Shown here one piece after another: positions 8,961 to 18,169 of a stretch of DNA of 64,000 nt (positions are counted from its first letter, which is position 1; each line of letters begins with the position of its first letter). Position numbers and translations under genes: made by a program. The notes beneath the pieces are model-generated. The model did no database searches. It was not told where the DNA came from and saw only the letters and a list, made by a program, of their open reading frames with translations. Source of the DNA: Clostridium uliginosum (GTDB lineage Bacteria > Bacillota > Clostridia > Clostridiales > Clostridiaceae); NCBI RefSeq assembly GCF_900112485.1, contig NZ_FOMG01000019.1, positions 1-64,000 on the forward strand. The letters run 5' to 3'.

Positions 8961-10900
8961 TGTTGAATATTCCAATTTTGTTTTGTTGCATATAATGAAA
9001 CTCCATCTTTTTCACTGGCTTCAAGTATACTTACTCCTCCAGCTATCAAATTATTATATGCAATATCTTTAGCTATGCTGTTAGTTGCTCTAGTCATCAC
9101 ACCAATATCTGCTCCAATATAACATATAAAATCCCAAGTTGATGATGTATCAAGTCCATGATGTGATACCTTAAGTACATCTATTTTTGCACCTTTTAAA
9201 AGATCATACTTTGATATATCTCTTTCTGCAGCCCATTGTATGTCTCCAGTAAATAAGGCATCTAAATCTCCATATTTTAAATATACAACTGCTGATTGAT
9301 TATTAATTGACCAATATTTAGCAGATGCTCTTTTATCTCTTGAATCAAAATAATCTTTATCTATTTGAATAAATTTTAGTATACCCTCTTCATCTATTTT
9401 TGTTCCTTGAGTTGCATCTAATAATTCAATATTATTTTCTTTCATAAATTCCATTGTTTTTTTGTATACCTTATAATCATTATTCATAATTTTAATTGAA
9501 TCATCATCTAAACCATCTAGTTTTGTCTCTGAGCAATCCTCTATATGACTATACTTAGGCATATAAACTTTCTTTACAGTAAACTTCTTAAGTACTTTTA
9601 ATAACCCACCAATATGATCTGAATGTGGATGAGTTATTATAACGTAATCTATTATTTTGTTTCCATCCTCATCTTCTTTAAGATTTTGACCTGATAGGAA
9701 ATTGATTAATTTGGTTTCACTGTCTTTAGTGTTATATCCAGTATCAATTAAAGCAGTTTCTCCACTTGGAAGCTTTGTATATATGCAATCAGCATCTCCA
9801 ACATCTAAATATTTAACATAAAGATGTTCTTTCATTATTCCTCTTCCTATATATAATCCATTTTCATCAAAGCTTTCCATATTACCATCTATAATTACAT
9901 CACCAATAGCTAATTCACTATTTGCTTTAACATAATAACGATTATTGTTTATGCTTATCCACTTATTAGACACCATTTCTCCATCTTTAGTGGAGTAACT
10001 TTGAACACCATTTTTTAAATATACTCCTGTTTGTAATAGTCCACTACCATTAAAATAGTACCATTTGTCATCAATATTTACTTTGCCTCTTACCATAGAT
10101 CCTGATTCAGTTAGATAATATTTGTCTGCTCCTAATTTCATCCATCCAGTTTGCATTGTGCCATCATTATTCAAATAGTACCATCTGTCATCAATACCAA
10201 TCCAATCTGTTTTCATGATTCCAAAATCATTAAAGTTATACCATTTGCCAGCAATTTCTTGCCAGCCAGTCATAGCAGAATAATCACTATCAAGATAATA
10301 AATATTTCTATGAAGTTCATAGTTTGAATCTTTACTTGGATCAAATTCTACCTTTGAATGATTCTCTAAGCTTGTACCATTTTCTTTATCTTGTATTTTA
10401 TTATTCTCTATTAAAACAGCTTGAGCAATTTTAGGATCTTTTTCTGTTCCTTTATATATGTATTCATCTATTTCAAACCAACCAGTTTTCTTTAACATAC
10501 CTTCTTTATTAAAGTAAAATCTCTTTCCGTTAATTACTCCCCAGCCAGTTTTGTTTTCATTTACTTGTGAATTGTCATCTGAAACTTTCTTTGTTGTTTC
10601 ATCTGTTTTATCTTCTGAATTATTAATTGAAGTCTTTTCCTTAGAACTCGCTGATGAGTCTAATGTATTACTACTTGTCCCATCATTGTTTACTGAAGTC
10701 TTCGAATTATCTACATCACCATGTGTTGAATCTAATTCATTGTCTATTTCACTTCCATTAGTACCTACCTTATTGGTATTTAAAATACTATTATTTTTTT
10801 TATTACTCGTAGCGGCATATGCACTTGCCTGAAAGCAAAATCCACTCAAAAACACCATAACCATAACTAAAGTCAAAATTCTCTTAAACTTATTTTCCAT
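8957..10900 (-). CDS. Secreted cell-wall-repeat / metallo-beta-lactamase-fold fusion
   Basis: 647-aa exported protein. The signal peptide is at about 1-30 (cleavage near AYA-ATS) and a Ser/Asn/Asp-rich linker at 31-112. Choline-binding-type wall repeats lie at about 117-145 and 213-345. The catalytic-type domain (about 362-647) carries LDVGDADCI, ALIDTG, the metal-binding THPHSDHIGG motif, a TGDIQ segment and VSHHGLD. The latter domain resembles the ComEC/Rec2-type hydrolase branch. Pneumococcal Pce also joins a metallo-beta-lactamase fold to choline-binding repeats, but with the catalytic domain first. The substrate is unknown; a cell-wall phosphodiester or extracellular nucleotide or nucleic acid is possible. 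No clear Shine-Dalgarno precedes the ATG. The stop lies inside a family 1 repeat. Confidence 0.82.
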   Translation of the reverse strand: MENKFKRILTLVMVMVFLSGFCFQASAYAATSNKKNNSILNTNKVGTNGSEIDNELDSTHGDVDNSKTSVNNDGTSSNTLDSSASSKEKTSINNSEDKTDETTKKVSDDNSQVNENKTGWGVINGKRFYFNKEGMLKKTGWFEIDEYIYKGTEKDPKIAQAVLIENNKIQDKENGTSLENHSKVEFDPSKDSNYELHRNIYYLDSDYSAMTGWQEIAGKWYNFNDFGIMKTDWIGIDDRWYYLNNDGTMQTGWMKLGADKYYLTESGSMVRGKVNIDDKWYYFNGSGLLQTGVYLKNGVQSYSTKDGEMVSNKWISINNNRYYVKANSELAIGDVIIDGNMESFDENGLYIGRGIMKEHLYVKYLDVGDADCIYTKLPSGETALIDTGYNTKDSETKLINFLSGQNLKEDEDGNKIIDYVIITHPHSDHIGGLLKVLKKFTVKKVYMPKYSHIEDCSETKLDGLDDDSIKIMNNDYKVYKKTMEFMKENNIELLDATQGTKIDEEGILKFIQIDKDYFDSRDKRASAKYWSINNQSAVVYLKYGDLDALFTGDIQWAAERDISKYDLLKGAKIDVLKVSHHGLDTSSTWDFICYIGADIGVMTRATNSIAKDIAYNNLIAGGVSILEASEKDGVSLYATKQNWNIQH

Positions 10901-11177
10901 AATACTTAATTGCTGAAATTATATAAAAATTATATACACGATAACTTTATTGCTACCTTTCTACTGCATTTTAACAGCTTGTCTTAAAATAAAATCCTAC
11001 TTAGTAATCTACTTACTAATTATCATTATCAGTAATAATAACCTTTATAAATTCAAAGCAAAAATCCCTCCCCTCGAAAACTTTTCCAAGTGTATTATAC
11101 CTTATATAGGAAATTTTCTCAATTAATCTATACTAATTAACTTAGATAAAAAAAATTATAAGTAAATATTTTTCTCT

Positions 11178-11338
11178 AAGTCACATGTATAAGATAACAA
11201 ATAAAATATGCGACGGATATTTTGTATCAATCAAGAAGAAAAGTTTAGCTCATAGTTTATCTATTAACTAAACTTTTTTACACAGTATGACGCAAAATAT
11301 ACTAACATACTGATTTATTATTTTTTAACATGCCTAAT
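11178..11338. repeat. AGGCACAT-family element (family 1), long form
   Basis: About 160 bp. The ends are AAGTCACATGTATAAGATAAC and ATTATTTTTTAACATGCCTAA. Internal ATATGCGACGGATATTTTGT and CAGTATGACGCAAAATAT arms flank a secondary hairpin AAAAGTTTAG...CTAAACTTTT. Confidence 0.65.
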
Positions 11339-11375
11339 TATTTTAATAATAGATTACCCAAATAATCTATCGTTA

Positions 11376-11547
11376 ATGTATATATGTTGTAAAAATTAAT
11401 GTATATAAGTTCTAATTAATATTCTACAGTTAGTTTATTATAGGGTAATGAACTATATGTAGTATATTTCATAGAACATATATACATTAAATTTAGAGTG
11501 TTATGTGAATTTGATTAAGAATCTTTAGTTCAACATATATATATTAT
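11376..11547. repeat. AT-rich palindrome with TATATATGTTGTAA-type ends
   Basis: Begins TATATATGTTGTAAAAATTA and ends GTTCAACATATATATA, with an internal inner pair TATAAGTTCTAATTAATAT / AGAACATATATACATTAA. Related ends occur at 14346-14436 and 44440-44655. It sits directly after the ulaE stop and may end the operon transcript. Confidence 0.5.
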
Positions 11548-11549
11548 TT

Positions 11550-12395
11550 TTAACTTAAGGCCTTAGCAAATTTTTCATCCATAAATTTTTTTGTATTTTT
11601 AATTACATCTTTCCAGTCATCATTTCCAACATACCAAAATTCTGCTGTATACTTTCGTACCCCAAGATTCCATGATTTTTTGATTATCTCTTCAAAATTA
11701 ACATGTCCTGCACCAAAAGTAATTTCTCTAAACTTTCCAGGTACTGTTTCTTTTAAATGCACAGCTGAAATATGTCCTGTACCTTTATTAAAATCTTCTA
11801 CTGCACTTGTTCCATATTGCAAAGTTGCATTAGTTATATTTCCACAATCTGGATATATTTGAAGATATGGAGAATTAATCAAATTAACAAATTTCATAGC
11901 TTTTTCAACTGTATTCATAAATTCTGTTTCCATAGTTTCAAAAGCAAGTATTACACACTTATTTGCTGCCATTTCAACAGATTTTCTTAAGTTTTCTTCA
12001 AAATATTTTTTTGTTTGTTCATTTCCTTGTTCATAGTAAACATCATATCCTGCTAGTTGAATTATTCTAATTCCTAAATCTGAAGCTAAATTTATTGCCT
12101 TTTCCATTATTTCAATTCCTTTATTTCTAGTAGCTTCGTCCATACTACCTAAAGGATATTTTCTATGTCCGCTAAGACACATTGTTCTTATTTCCATTCC
12201 ACATTTAAACATAGTATCTACAAGTTCTTTTCTTTCTTCCTTTGTCATATCAAGTCTTGATAATTTCTCTTGAGTTTCATCTATACTAACTTCTACAAAA
12301 TCAAATCCATACTCTTTTGCATAATTTAATTTTTCTTCCCATGATAAAGAAGTTGGCATTGATTTTTCATATAATCCTAATGTATATTCCTTCAT
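11550..12395 (-). CDS. ulaE: L-ribulose-5-phosphate 3-epimerase (UlaE/SgaU type)
   Basis: 281 aa, the usual family length. A xylose-isomerase-like TIM barrel that would convert L-xylulose-5-P to L-ribulose-5-P in L-ascorbate catabolism. Visible motifs include GLYEKSMP at the start, IQLAGYDVYYE, the metal-site segments AFETMET and YPDCGN, HLKETVPG and AEFWYVG. It is the last gene of the minus-strand operon running from ulaG. The ATG follows GAAGGTGATTTT. Because 3- and 4-epimerases are both present, the pathway's lower part is complete down to D-xylulose-5-P. Confidence is high for the family and good for the specific role because of context. Confidence 0.9.
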   Translation of the reverse strand: MKEYTLGLYEKSMPTSLSWEEKLNYAKEYGFDFVEVSIDETQEKLSRLDMTKEERKELVDTMFKCGMEIRTMCLSGHRKYPLGSMDEATRNKGIEIMEKAINLASDLGIRIIQLAGYDVYYEQGNEQTKKYFEENLRKSVEMAANKCVILAFETMETEFMNTVEKAMKFVNLINSPYLQIYPDCGNITNATLQYGTSAVEDFNKGTGHISAVHLKETVPGKFREITFGAGHVNFEEIIKKSWNLGVRKYTAEFWYVGNDDWKDVIKNTKKFMDEKFAKALS

Positions 12396-12523
12396 AAAAT
12401 CACCTTCTTATCTAAAGTTTTACTCTAAACATACTGACTTGTTATTTTTTCTAATATGACCTACACTCCAAGCATTACATACCAAAGGTCGTAATTACAA
12501 TTATTACATCCCTGAGGTATCAA

Positions 12524-13213
12524 CTATTGTCCATAATAAGCATTTGGTCCATGTTTTCTCATAAAATGCTTATTCATTAGCTCTTTTGGCATAGCTTCAA
12601 TAGTCTTATTTGTTAAAATTTCTGTATTCCATGCCATCATTGCAACTTCTTCTAGGACAACTGCATTATGAACTGCTTCCATAGCATCCTTTCCCCATGT
12701 AAAAGGTCCATGATTTTTAACTAAAACACCTGGTACATGCGATGGATTTATATGTTTAAACGTATCAACTATTACCCCGCCTGTATTATATTCATAATTA
12801 ATATTTATTTCTTGTGGTGTCATATCTCTTGTGCAAGGAATTTCATCATAGAAATAATCTGCTTGAGTTGTACCATATGCCTTAATATCTCTTCCTGCTT
12901 GAGCAAATATTGTAGCCCACCTTGAATGAGTATGAACAATTCCTCCTATTGAATTAAAATCTCTGTATAACTTAACATGTGTTGGTGTATCTGATGATGG
13001 TTTGTATTTTCCTTCTACAACATTTCCATCCAAATCAACTACCACCATGTCTTCTGGACTCATTTTTTCATAATCAACACCTGATGGTTTAATGACTACT
13101 AGTCCCTTTTCTCTATCTATTGCAGAAACATTTCCCCATGTAAAAGTTACTAAATTATATTTTGGTAAAAGCATATTTGCTTCATAAACTTCTTTTTTTA
13201 ATTCTTCTAACAT
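12524..13213 (-). CDS. ulaF: L-ribulose-5-phosphate 4-epimerase (UlaF/AraD type)
   Basis: 229-aa class II aldolase-fold epimerase that interconverts L-ribulose-5-P and D-xylulose-5-P. The family motifs are present: [20 protein letters not shown] near the N-terminus, zinc ligands in [24 protein letters not shown], and [14 protein letters not shown] strong AGGAGGAATAAGT site precedes the ATG. It lies 52 bp after the 345-aa gene and about 130 bp before ulaE. In an arabinose locus the same protein would be called AraD; the ula neighbours favour UlaF. Confidence 0.92.
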   Translation of the reverse strand: MLEELKKEVYEANMLLPKYNLVTFTWGNVSAIDREKGLVVIKPSGVDYEKMSPEDMVVVDLDGNVVEGKYKPSSDTPTHVKLYRDFNSIGGIVHTHSRWATIFAQAGRDIKAYGTTQADYFYDEIPCTRDMTPQEININYEYNTGGVIVDTFKHINPSHVPGVLVKNHGPFTWGKDAMEAVHNAVVLEEVAMMAWNTEILTNKTIEAMPKELMNKHFMRKHGPNAYYGQ

Positions 13214-13264
13214 ACTTATTCCTCCTAGAAATATCTAAATATAGGATTTGAATTTTCACTTTAA

Positions 13265-14302
13265 TTAATCAGTTACAAAGTATAGTGCAGCTTCTCCAAG
13301 TTCCCTATTTGCTGATATTATAATATCTCTATCTTCATCATGTACAACAGCTACATTGCTTGGACCTATTCCAGCTTCTATAACTTCTGTTTTAAATGTA
13401 AGTTTTTCTTTATCCTCACATTGAATTACGAATAATTCTTTTTCAACTCTTCTATATCCACCAATTATGCTTGGAACTCCTCTTAATTTTCCGCCCCAAA
13501 CAACATGTCCAAAGTCCATTTCTTTAGGATATTTATAAATTACTTTATATTCTCCATCAATCTTTTTATTAATTAAGAAGTTTCCTCCATGGAAATCTTC
13601 TATAGTGACTAATTCATCTTCACCATCTTCATCGATATCTACAACTGCAATATCACTGATTGGTTTATTTAAAATTTGTTCTACAGTCCAATCTTCTTCT
13701 AAACTTTGTGGTGGAGTAACTACAAATGCACCTTCTTCAGACGTAACTATTCCAGCCATCTTGCCATTCCAAGTAGTTCTACAATATCCATGATTCTTTG
13801 TTAATCCTTCTTTTATAACTTTAAGTTCTATTGGCTCATTTAAATCTTCTGGTAGAATTCCAACATAAATTTTACCTGGATCTGACCAATCATCTTTAAA
13901 TTGTTTTGAGTTACATAAAACTGAGCCTAAAAAGTAATTTACTCCGTTAGCAGTTAATATATCAAATCTATGAACATAAGGTAGATCTAATAAAGTCTTT
14001 ACTGTCCATTTATCATCTTTTTCAGGTTTTGCCCAAACAATTGTAGCTTTTTCAGATTGAAAAGTTGGAAAGAAATTTTGTACTGCTAAAAAGTCTCCAT
14101 TCTTACCTGGTACAGGTATCATTGACATTGTTCCACCAGGACCATCCCAAACTGTTGATTGCTTAAAATCTTCTCCTGAATAGCTATAACAATCTCCTTC
14201 GCCTTCAGTTGCTAGTAATATTTTTCTTTCTCCATCCACAATAGTACTACTAGTTGCATAACATCTATGTAATAGTGTTAAACACTTCTTTTCAAATTTC
14301 AT
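13265..14302 (-). CDS. Unknown cytosolic protein in the ascorbate operon, beta-propeller-like
   Basis: 345 aa with no signal peptide or membrane segment. The sequence is rich in short beta-strand-like blocks, Gly, Asp and Trp. It contains a VVDIDEDGEDELVTIEDFHGGNF segment (here split: VVDIDEDGEDEL, then VTIEDFHGG), which resembles FG-GAP/VCBS-type calcium-binding blades, and VVHDEDRDIIISANRELGE near the end. This suggests a six- or seven-bladed propeller, but I cannot confirm the fold. It sits between ulaB and ulaF with a strong GGAGGAG site, so it probably acts in uptake or breakdown of the same sugar acid. It occupies the position where E. coli has UlaD, yet it shows no resemblance to that TIM-barrel decarboxylase. 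Function unknown. Confidence 0.75.
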   Translation of the reverse strand: MKFEKKCLTLLHRCYATSSTIVDGERKILLATEGEGDCYSYSGEDFKQSTVWDGPGGTMSMIPVPGKNGDFLAVQNFFPTFQSEKATIVWAKPEKDDKWTVKTLLDLPYVHRFDILTANGVNYFLGSVLCNSKQFKDDWSDPGKIYVGILPEDLNEPIELKVIKEGLTKNHGYCRTTWNGKMAGIVTSEEGAFVVTPPQSLEEDWTVEQILNKPISDIAVVDIDEDGEDELVTIEDFHGGNFLINKKIDGEYKVIYKYPKEMDFGHVVWGGKLRGVPSIIGGYRRVEKELFVIQCEDKEKLTFKTEVIEAGIGPSNVAVVHDEDRDIIISANRELGEAALYFVTD

Positions 14303-14345
14303 AACTTTACTCCTCCAATTTAACTATTGTTTATTTGCTACATAT

Positions 14346-14436
14346 TAATATATATGTTGTAAAATGATTTCTTCATGAAATTTACCACTGAAGGACTTAA
14401 AATCATATAGATTTCTAATTACAACATATATATTTA
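14346..14436. repeat. AT-rich palindrome with TATATATGTTGTAA ends, inside the ula operon
   Basis: TATATATGTTGTAAAATGATT ... AATCATATAGATTTCTAATTACAACATATATA: outer stem TATATATGTTGTAA paired with TTACAACATATATA. Located between ulaB and the 345-aa gene. It could act as an RNA processing or attenuation hairpin. Confidence 0.55.
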
Positions 14437-14496
14437 AATTATCTTTTATTGACTATTTTATTTATAAAATACCATTATCTTCTTATTTACTAATTA

Positions 14497-14790
14497 TTAT
14501 TTTTTATTTACTACATTTTCTACTATTTTCTCTTCAATTTCTTTTTCTGATAAAACATTTTTTAATCCTATAACTATAGTTCCTGAATCTTCAGCTCTTT
14601 TAAAGTTTGACATTAATACTTGTGAACAAAATACTACATCAAAATTTGATGCTTGGCTTTTAGCTTCTCCAACACTACTATGTTGAATCGATACATCTAT
14701 ATTTAATTTTTTAAAAACCTTTGCTATTTTCATCTTTATTATTTGGCTTGATCCCATTCCACTTCCACATGCTGCTATTACTTTTAACAT
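14497..14790 (-). CDS. ulaB: PTS ascorbate-type EIIB component
   Basis: 97 aa. The start is the ATG at 14790, preceded by GAGGGAG; a longer reading would need a TTG that overlaps this ribosome-binding site. The phospho-acceptor Cys lies in the classic VIAACGSGMGSS loop near the N-terminus, as in UlaB/SgaB and other lactose-type EIIB proteins. It accepts phosphate from EIIA and passes it to the sugar bound in UlaA. Soluble and cytosolic. It is separated from ulaA by a 230-bp stretch with a repeat and a long inverted repeat, which is unusual inside an operon and may tune stoichiometry. Confidence 0.9.
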   Translation of the reverse strand: MLKVIAACGSGMGSSQIIKMKIAKVFKKLNIDVSIQHSSVGEAKSQASNFDVVFCSQVLMSNFKRAEDSGTIVIGLKNVLSEKEIEEKIVENVVNKK

Positions 14791-14859
14791 TATGAACATC
14801 TCCCTCAAAATTTATTTTTTAAATTCTCAATTATAAATTATTCTTATATTTTGTTTAAG

Positions 14860-14916
14860 TTAGGTATCTAATAATAGATAACCATACTGATCTATTATTT
14901 TTTGAATGTTCCTTAA
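14860..14916. repeat. AGGCACAT-family palindrome (family 1), degenerate
   Basis: TAGGTATCTAATAATAGATAACCATACTGATCTATTATTTTTTGAATGTTCC, recognised by its ends (TAGGTATC and TTTTTTGAATGTTCCTTA) and the GTATG/CATAC core. Located between ulaA and ulaB. Confidence 0.5.
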
Positions 14917-14934
14917 TTAGTCAACATTTGATAA

Positions 14935-15030
14935 TGCACAATTGTAGATGAAATTCCTTGAAAATTTCTTTAAACGTGTCTTTCAAAAACTCTCAAGGAA
15001 CTTCTTCCCTCCTGCATTGTGAACAATTTT
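14935..15030. other. Long inverted repeat between ulaA and ulaB
   Basis: AATGCACAATTGTAGATGAA and TTCCTTGAAAATTTC are mirrored by CTCAAGGAACTTCTTCC and TGCATTGTGAACAATT. The result is a long imperfect hairpin just beyond the ulaA stop. On the minus strand it could stabilise the ulaA mRNA end or partly terminate. No long T-run follows, so a full terminator is unlikely. Confidence 0.5.
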
Positions 15031-15038
15031 TTTGTTAA

Positions 15039-16496
15039 TTATGATTCTGCTCCCATTTCACTAAGATATTCGTCATAATCTTCTGCTATCTTAAAATATC
15101 CCTTTTTATTTTTTCTATATTGAAGTTGTGGTATAACTAGTAATGCTATAAGTACAATTCCAAATCCTACATATTGGAAATTCTTCATTAGCACTCCAAT
15201 TACTGGCCATACTGTATCAAAGTCAAAGTTTCCATGCCATCCACCAAATTGTGCTAATTTAAAGTAGTAAGCTGCAAATGCTCCTCCTAATACTTGGATA
15301 ATTCCAGATACAAAAGGAATAATAATTGCTGCTTTTAAGCCACCTTTTTTATTTGCAAATACTGCAAATGTTGCATTATCAAAGAATACTGGTACGAAAC
15401 CTGTAATTATTAATACTGGGCTCTTAAATACTACTAAACCTATAATTGATATAAATTGTCCCAATGCTCCAAATAAGAAACCAATTGTTACTGCATTTGC
15501 ATGACCAAATCCATATACTGCTGCACAGTCAACTGCTGGCATTGATCCTGGTAAAATCTTATCTGAAATACCTTGGAATGATTCTGTAAGTTCTGAAACG
15601 AACATTTTAACTCCAAGTTGTAATATACTTAAGTAAACTGCAAAGTTTAATGATTTTTCCATTATATAAAACATAAAGTTTCTATCTGGATTAAAGGTTT
15701 TATCAATTTGTTGTAATAAATCTGGTCCTAATATCCCCATTATTATTCCAAAGAAGAACATCATTAATATACCAGTCGCTACTACGTTGTCATTAAAGAT
15801 TGATAAGAATCCAGGTAATTTAAGATGTTCAATTGATTTTTCTTTATTACCAATTTTTCCTGCAATCTTATCTGTAAGCCAAACACCAAACATTTGTTGG
15901 TGACCAATTGCAAATCCACCACCTTCTGTTAATTCTTGAGTAGCTTCAACTGTAAGATTTGATGATACTGCCCAATAAGTTCCAAGTAATAATCCAAGCA
16001 TAATTACTGCTTGTGTATCAATTATTTCTGGGAAACAGAATAATACTATCCATAGTGCAGTTGAAGATTGTTGCACCATTATGTGACCTGTAATAAATAC
16101 CGTTCTTATTTTTGTTTGTTTTCTAAACAATACTAAAACTATATTAAAAATGAATGCTATTAAAAGTACCATCATCATTAGTGAAAATGATCTACCTATA
16201 TTTTCTATAGCTGATTGTGCTGCCGTTTGTCCGAAGTAAGGATCTATAACAGCTGCCGTTAAATTAAAACGATCTTTTAATCCTGCCAGTATTGGTCTAA
16301 AATTACTTACCAATCCACCAGCTGCTACATTAAGGATTAAATAACCAACTATTGCTTTTATAAATCCTGCTATAGCTTCATAAATTGGACGTTTTAATAA
16401 TAAATAACCTATTAGTACTATAAAACCAATAAAAAATGCTGGGTTAGTCAAAATATTAACCTGGAAAAACTTCCATATCGACATTAGTATATCCAT
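15039..16496 (-). CDS. ulaA: PTS ascorbate-specific EIIC permease
   Basis: 485-aa polytopic membrane protein, slightly longer than E. coli UlaA. Many hydrophobic segments begin at about residue 15. It carries UlaA/SgaT-type stretches such as GGFAIGHQQMFGVWL, FHG-like GGWHGNFDFDTVWP near the C-terminus, and MPAVDCAAVYGFGHANAVT. It transports L-ascorbate (or a close sugar acid) while it is phosphorylated by EIIB. The ATG follows TAGGGGGAATTAAAA. It lies directly after the EIIA gene in the operon. Confidence 0.93.
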   Translation of the reverse strand: MDILMSIWKFFQVNILTNPAFFIGFIVLIGYLLLKRPIYEAIAGFIKAIVGYLILNVAAGGLVSNFRPILAGLKDRFNLTAAVIDPYFGQTAAQSAIENIGRSFSLMMMVLLIAFIFNIVLVLFRKQTKIRTVFITGHIMVQQSSTALWIVLFCFPEIIDTQAVIMLGLLLGTYWAVSSNLTVEATQELTEGGGFAIGHQQMFGVWLTDKIAGKIGNKEKSIEHLKLPGFLSIFNDNVVATGILMMFFFGIIMGILGPDLLQQIDKTFNPDRNFMFYIMEKSLNFAVYLSILQLGVKMFVSELTESFQGISDKILPGSMPAVDCAAVYGFGHANAVTIGFLFGALGQFISIIGLVVFKSPVLIITGFVPVFFDNATFAVFANKKGGLKAAIIIPFVSGIIQVLGGAFAAYYFKLAQFGGWHGNFDFDTVWPVIGVLMKNFQYVGFGIVLIALLVIPQLQYRKNKKGYFKIAEDYDEYLSEMGAES

Positions 16497-16581
16497 TTTT
16501 AATTCCCCCTAATAATTTAATAAAATTATTCTTTTTTTAAATTGAATCCTTTAATCTTATTATTTTTATCCTATTGTTTTG

Positions 16582-17040
16582 TTATACTGATTTTTCTTCT
16601 GTAATTTTAAGTATTTCTTCTAAATCTTCTACACTTTTAGCTTGAAGTAATTTCTTCACAATGGTTTCATCATCTATTAACTCAACCATATTAGATAAAT
16701 TTTCTAGGTGTATGTTATTATCAGTTGATGCTAATACAAAAAATAATTGTGCATCTTGTTCTGGATCATCACTAAAATGAACTGGTTTTTCAGTTTTCAT
16801 AAAACAAATTGATGTTTCATTAACACCTACACCTTCTTGTGCATGTGGTATACATATATTTGGTGCTATAACTATATATGGTCCATATTTTTTCACGTTT
16901 GCTATTATTGAATCTACATAAGATGCATCTATCGCGCCTTCTTTTATTAAAGGTTTACATGCTGCTTCAACTGCATCCTCCCAATTTTCAAATCCTTCAT
17001 GAAATGAATATCTTTTTTTCTCAATTAATCCTTTTAACAT
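16582..17040 (-). CDS. ulaC: PTS EIIA component (ascorbate/mannitol-fructose type)
   Basis: 152 aa. The ATG at 17040 follows AGGGGGAAGAAGATT; a longer frame upstream overlaps that site and is rejected. The fold-typical region includes YGPYIVIAPNICIPHAQEGVG (here the active-site His is in the CIPHA motif at about residue 70), ICFMKTEKPVHF and FFVLAS. It takes phosphate from HPr and hands it to UlaB. Gene order ulaG-ulaC-ulaA-ulaB differs from the E. coli ulaABC order. Confidence 0.9.
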   Translation of the reverse strand: MLKGLIEKKRYSFHEGFENWEDAVEAACKPLIKEGAIDASYVDSIIANVKKYGPYIVIAPNICIPHAQEGVGVNETSICFMKTEKPVHFSDDPEQDAQLFFVLASTDNNIHLENLSNMVELIDDETIVKKLLQAKSVEDLEEILKITEEKSV

Positions 17041-17104
17041 AATCTTCTTCCCCCTATTTTTAAATGGAGGGCTAAAGAACATCTTAGCCCTCTTTGAATA
17101 TTCC

Positions 17105-18169
17105 TTATAAGAATGATGTATATGGTAAATTTATTTCAGTTTCAAAGCAATCATCAAATCCTCTTGGATAATGATATTCTCTCTTTTCATTATCTACTGG
17201 GAATGTGAATTTTCCTCCTACTTGCCATATAAATGGGTTGAAGTTATATTGTAATCTATCTTTCTTCATATCAAATAATACTAATATTTCCTTTGTATCT
17301 GCTTGAAAATTTGACCAAATATCATGATGGAATGGAATAACAACTTTTGTATTTAATGATTCTGCCATTCTTAAGATATCTACTGATGTCATTTTATCTG
17401 TAATTCCTCTTGGATTTTCTCCATATGATCCTAATGCAACATCAATTTTATGTTCATTTCCATGTTTTGCATAATAATTTGAATAATGTGAATCTCCACT
17501 ATGATAAAGATTTCCACCTGGAGTTTTTATTAAATAGTTAACTGCTTTAATATCCATATTAATTGGCATTGTTCCTCTTAAATCTCCTTCTGGAGGTGCT
17601 GTAATTAATGCTGTTCTATCAAATGCTTCTAATGCAACTATTTCTATATCTTTAACTTTTACTGTATCTCCTGGTTTAACAACGATACATCTTTCCTTTG
17701 GCACTCCCCATCCAATCCATTTATCTACACATGCTTGTGGTCCAATGAATGGAATACTTTCATCACAATTTTGCATAACTGCAGCTGCAACGTTTACATC
17801 AATATGATCATTATGATCATGTGTTGATAAAACCGCATCTATTTCTTTAATGCCAAATGGATCTAATACAAAAGGTGCTACTCTTAAATTTGGTTGAAGT
17901 TTCTTTCCTCCACACATTCTAGCCATTTGGTGTTCTGAATTTATATATGGATTTGCTTTTGTCTTCTTTCCACTTCCACACCAAAAATCTATACATATAT
18001 TTGTACTTCCTTCTGATTTAACCCATATTCCTGTACATCCTAACCACCACATTGAAAAAGTACCCGGTTTTACATTTTCTTGTGCTATCTCTTCATTTAA
18101 CCAAGTTCCCCATTCTGGAAAAGTATTAAGTATCCATGATTCTCTTGTTATTTTTTCTACTTGTGACAT
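17105..18169 (-). CDS. ulaG: L-ascorbate-6-phosphate lactonase
   Basis: 354 aa, the length of E. coli UlaG. Metallo-beta-lactamase fold. The metal-binding [10 protein letters not shown] motif is at about residues 115-124. The UlaG-specific [25 protein letters not shown] and FWCGSGK segments are present, with [11 protein letters not shown] and [10 protein letters not shown] further on. It opens the lactone of L-ascorbate-6-P to 3-keto-L-gulonate-6-P in the cytosol. It is the first gene of the operon, divergent from the DeoR regulator across a 350-bp control region. The ATG follows TAGGGGGAAATGAAAA. Confidence 0.95.
   Translation of the reverse strand: MSQVEKITRESWILNTFPEWGTWLNEEIAQENVKPGTFSMWWLGCTGIWVKSEGSTNICIDFWCGSGKKTKANPYINSEHQMARMCGGKKLQPNLRVAPFVLDPFGIKEIDAVLSTHDHNDHIDVNVAAAVMQNCDESIPFIGPQACVDKWIGWGVPKERCIVVKPGDTVKVKDIEIVALEAFDRTALITAPPEGDLRGTMPINMDIKAVNYLIKTPGGNLYHSGDSHYSNYYAKHGNEHKIDVALGSYGENPRGITDKMTSVDILRMAESLNTKVVIPFHHDIWSNFQADTKEILVLFDMKKDRLQYNFNPFIWQVGGKFTFPVDNEKREYHYPRGFDDCFETEINLPYTSFL

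Larger units (their letters stand above)
10901..11549. other. Gene-free region between the MBL fusion and ulaE
   Basis: It holds the upstream region of the MBL gene (10901-11100, with no recognisable riboswitch), a long family 1 element (11178-11338) and an AT-rich palindrome (about 11376-11547) ending at the 3' end of ulaE. I see no coding potential. Confidence 0.5.

Noticed and set aside
8785-9072. 95-codon plus-strand frame
   Set aside because: It runs through a MITE, a family 1 palindrome and the antisense of the MBL gene; no start signal.
10901-11100. Riboswitch upstream of the MBL fusion gene
   Set aside because: GGTAGCAATAAAGTTATCG recalls the end of a c-di-GMP-I aptamer, but the GCAAA, GAAA and CGCAAAGC parts are absent.
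14935-15030. Full intrinsic terminator between ulaA and ulaB
   Set aside because: The inverted repeat is long but lacks a T-run, and the downstream genes clearly belong to the same pathway. Kept only as an inverted repeat.
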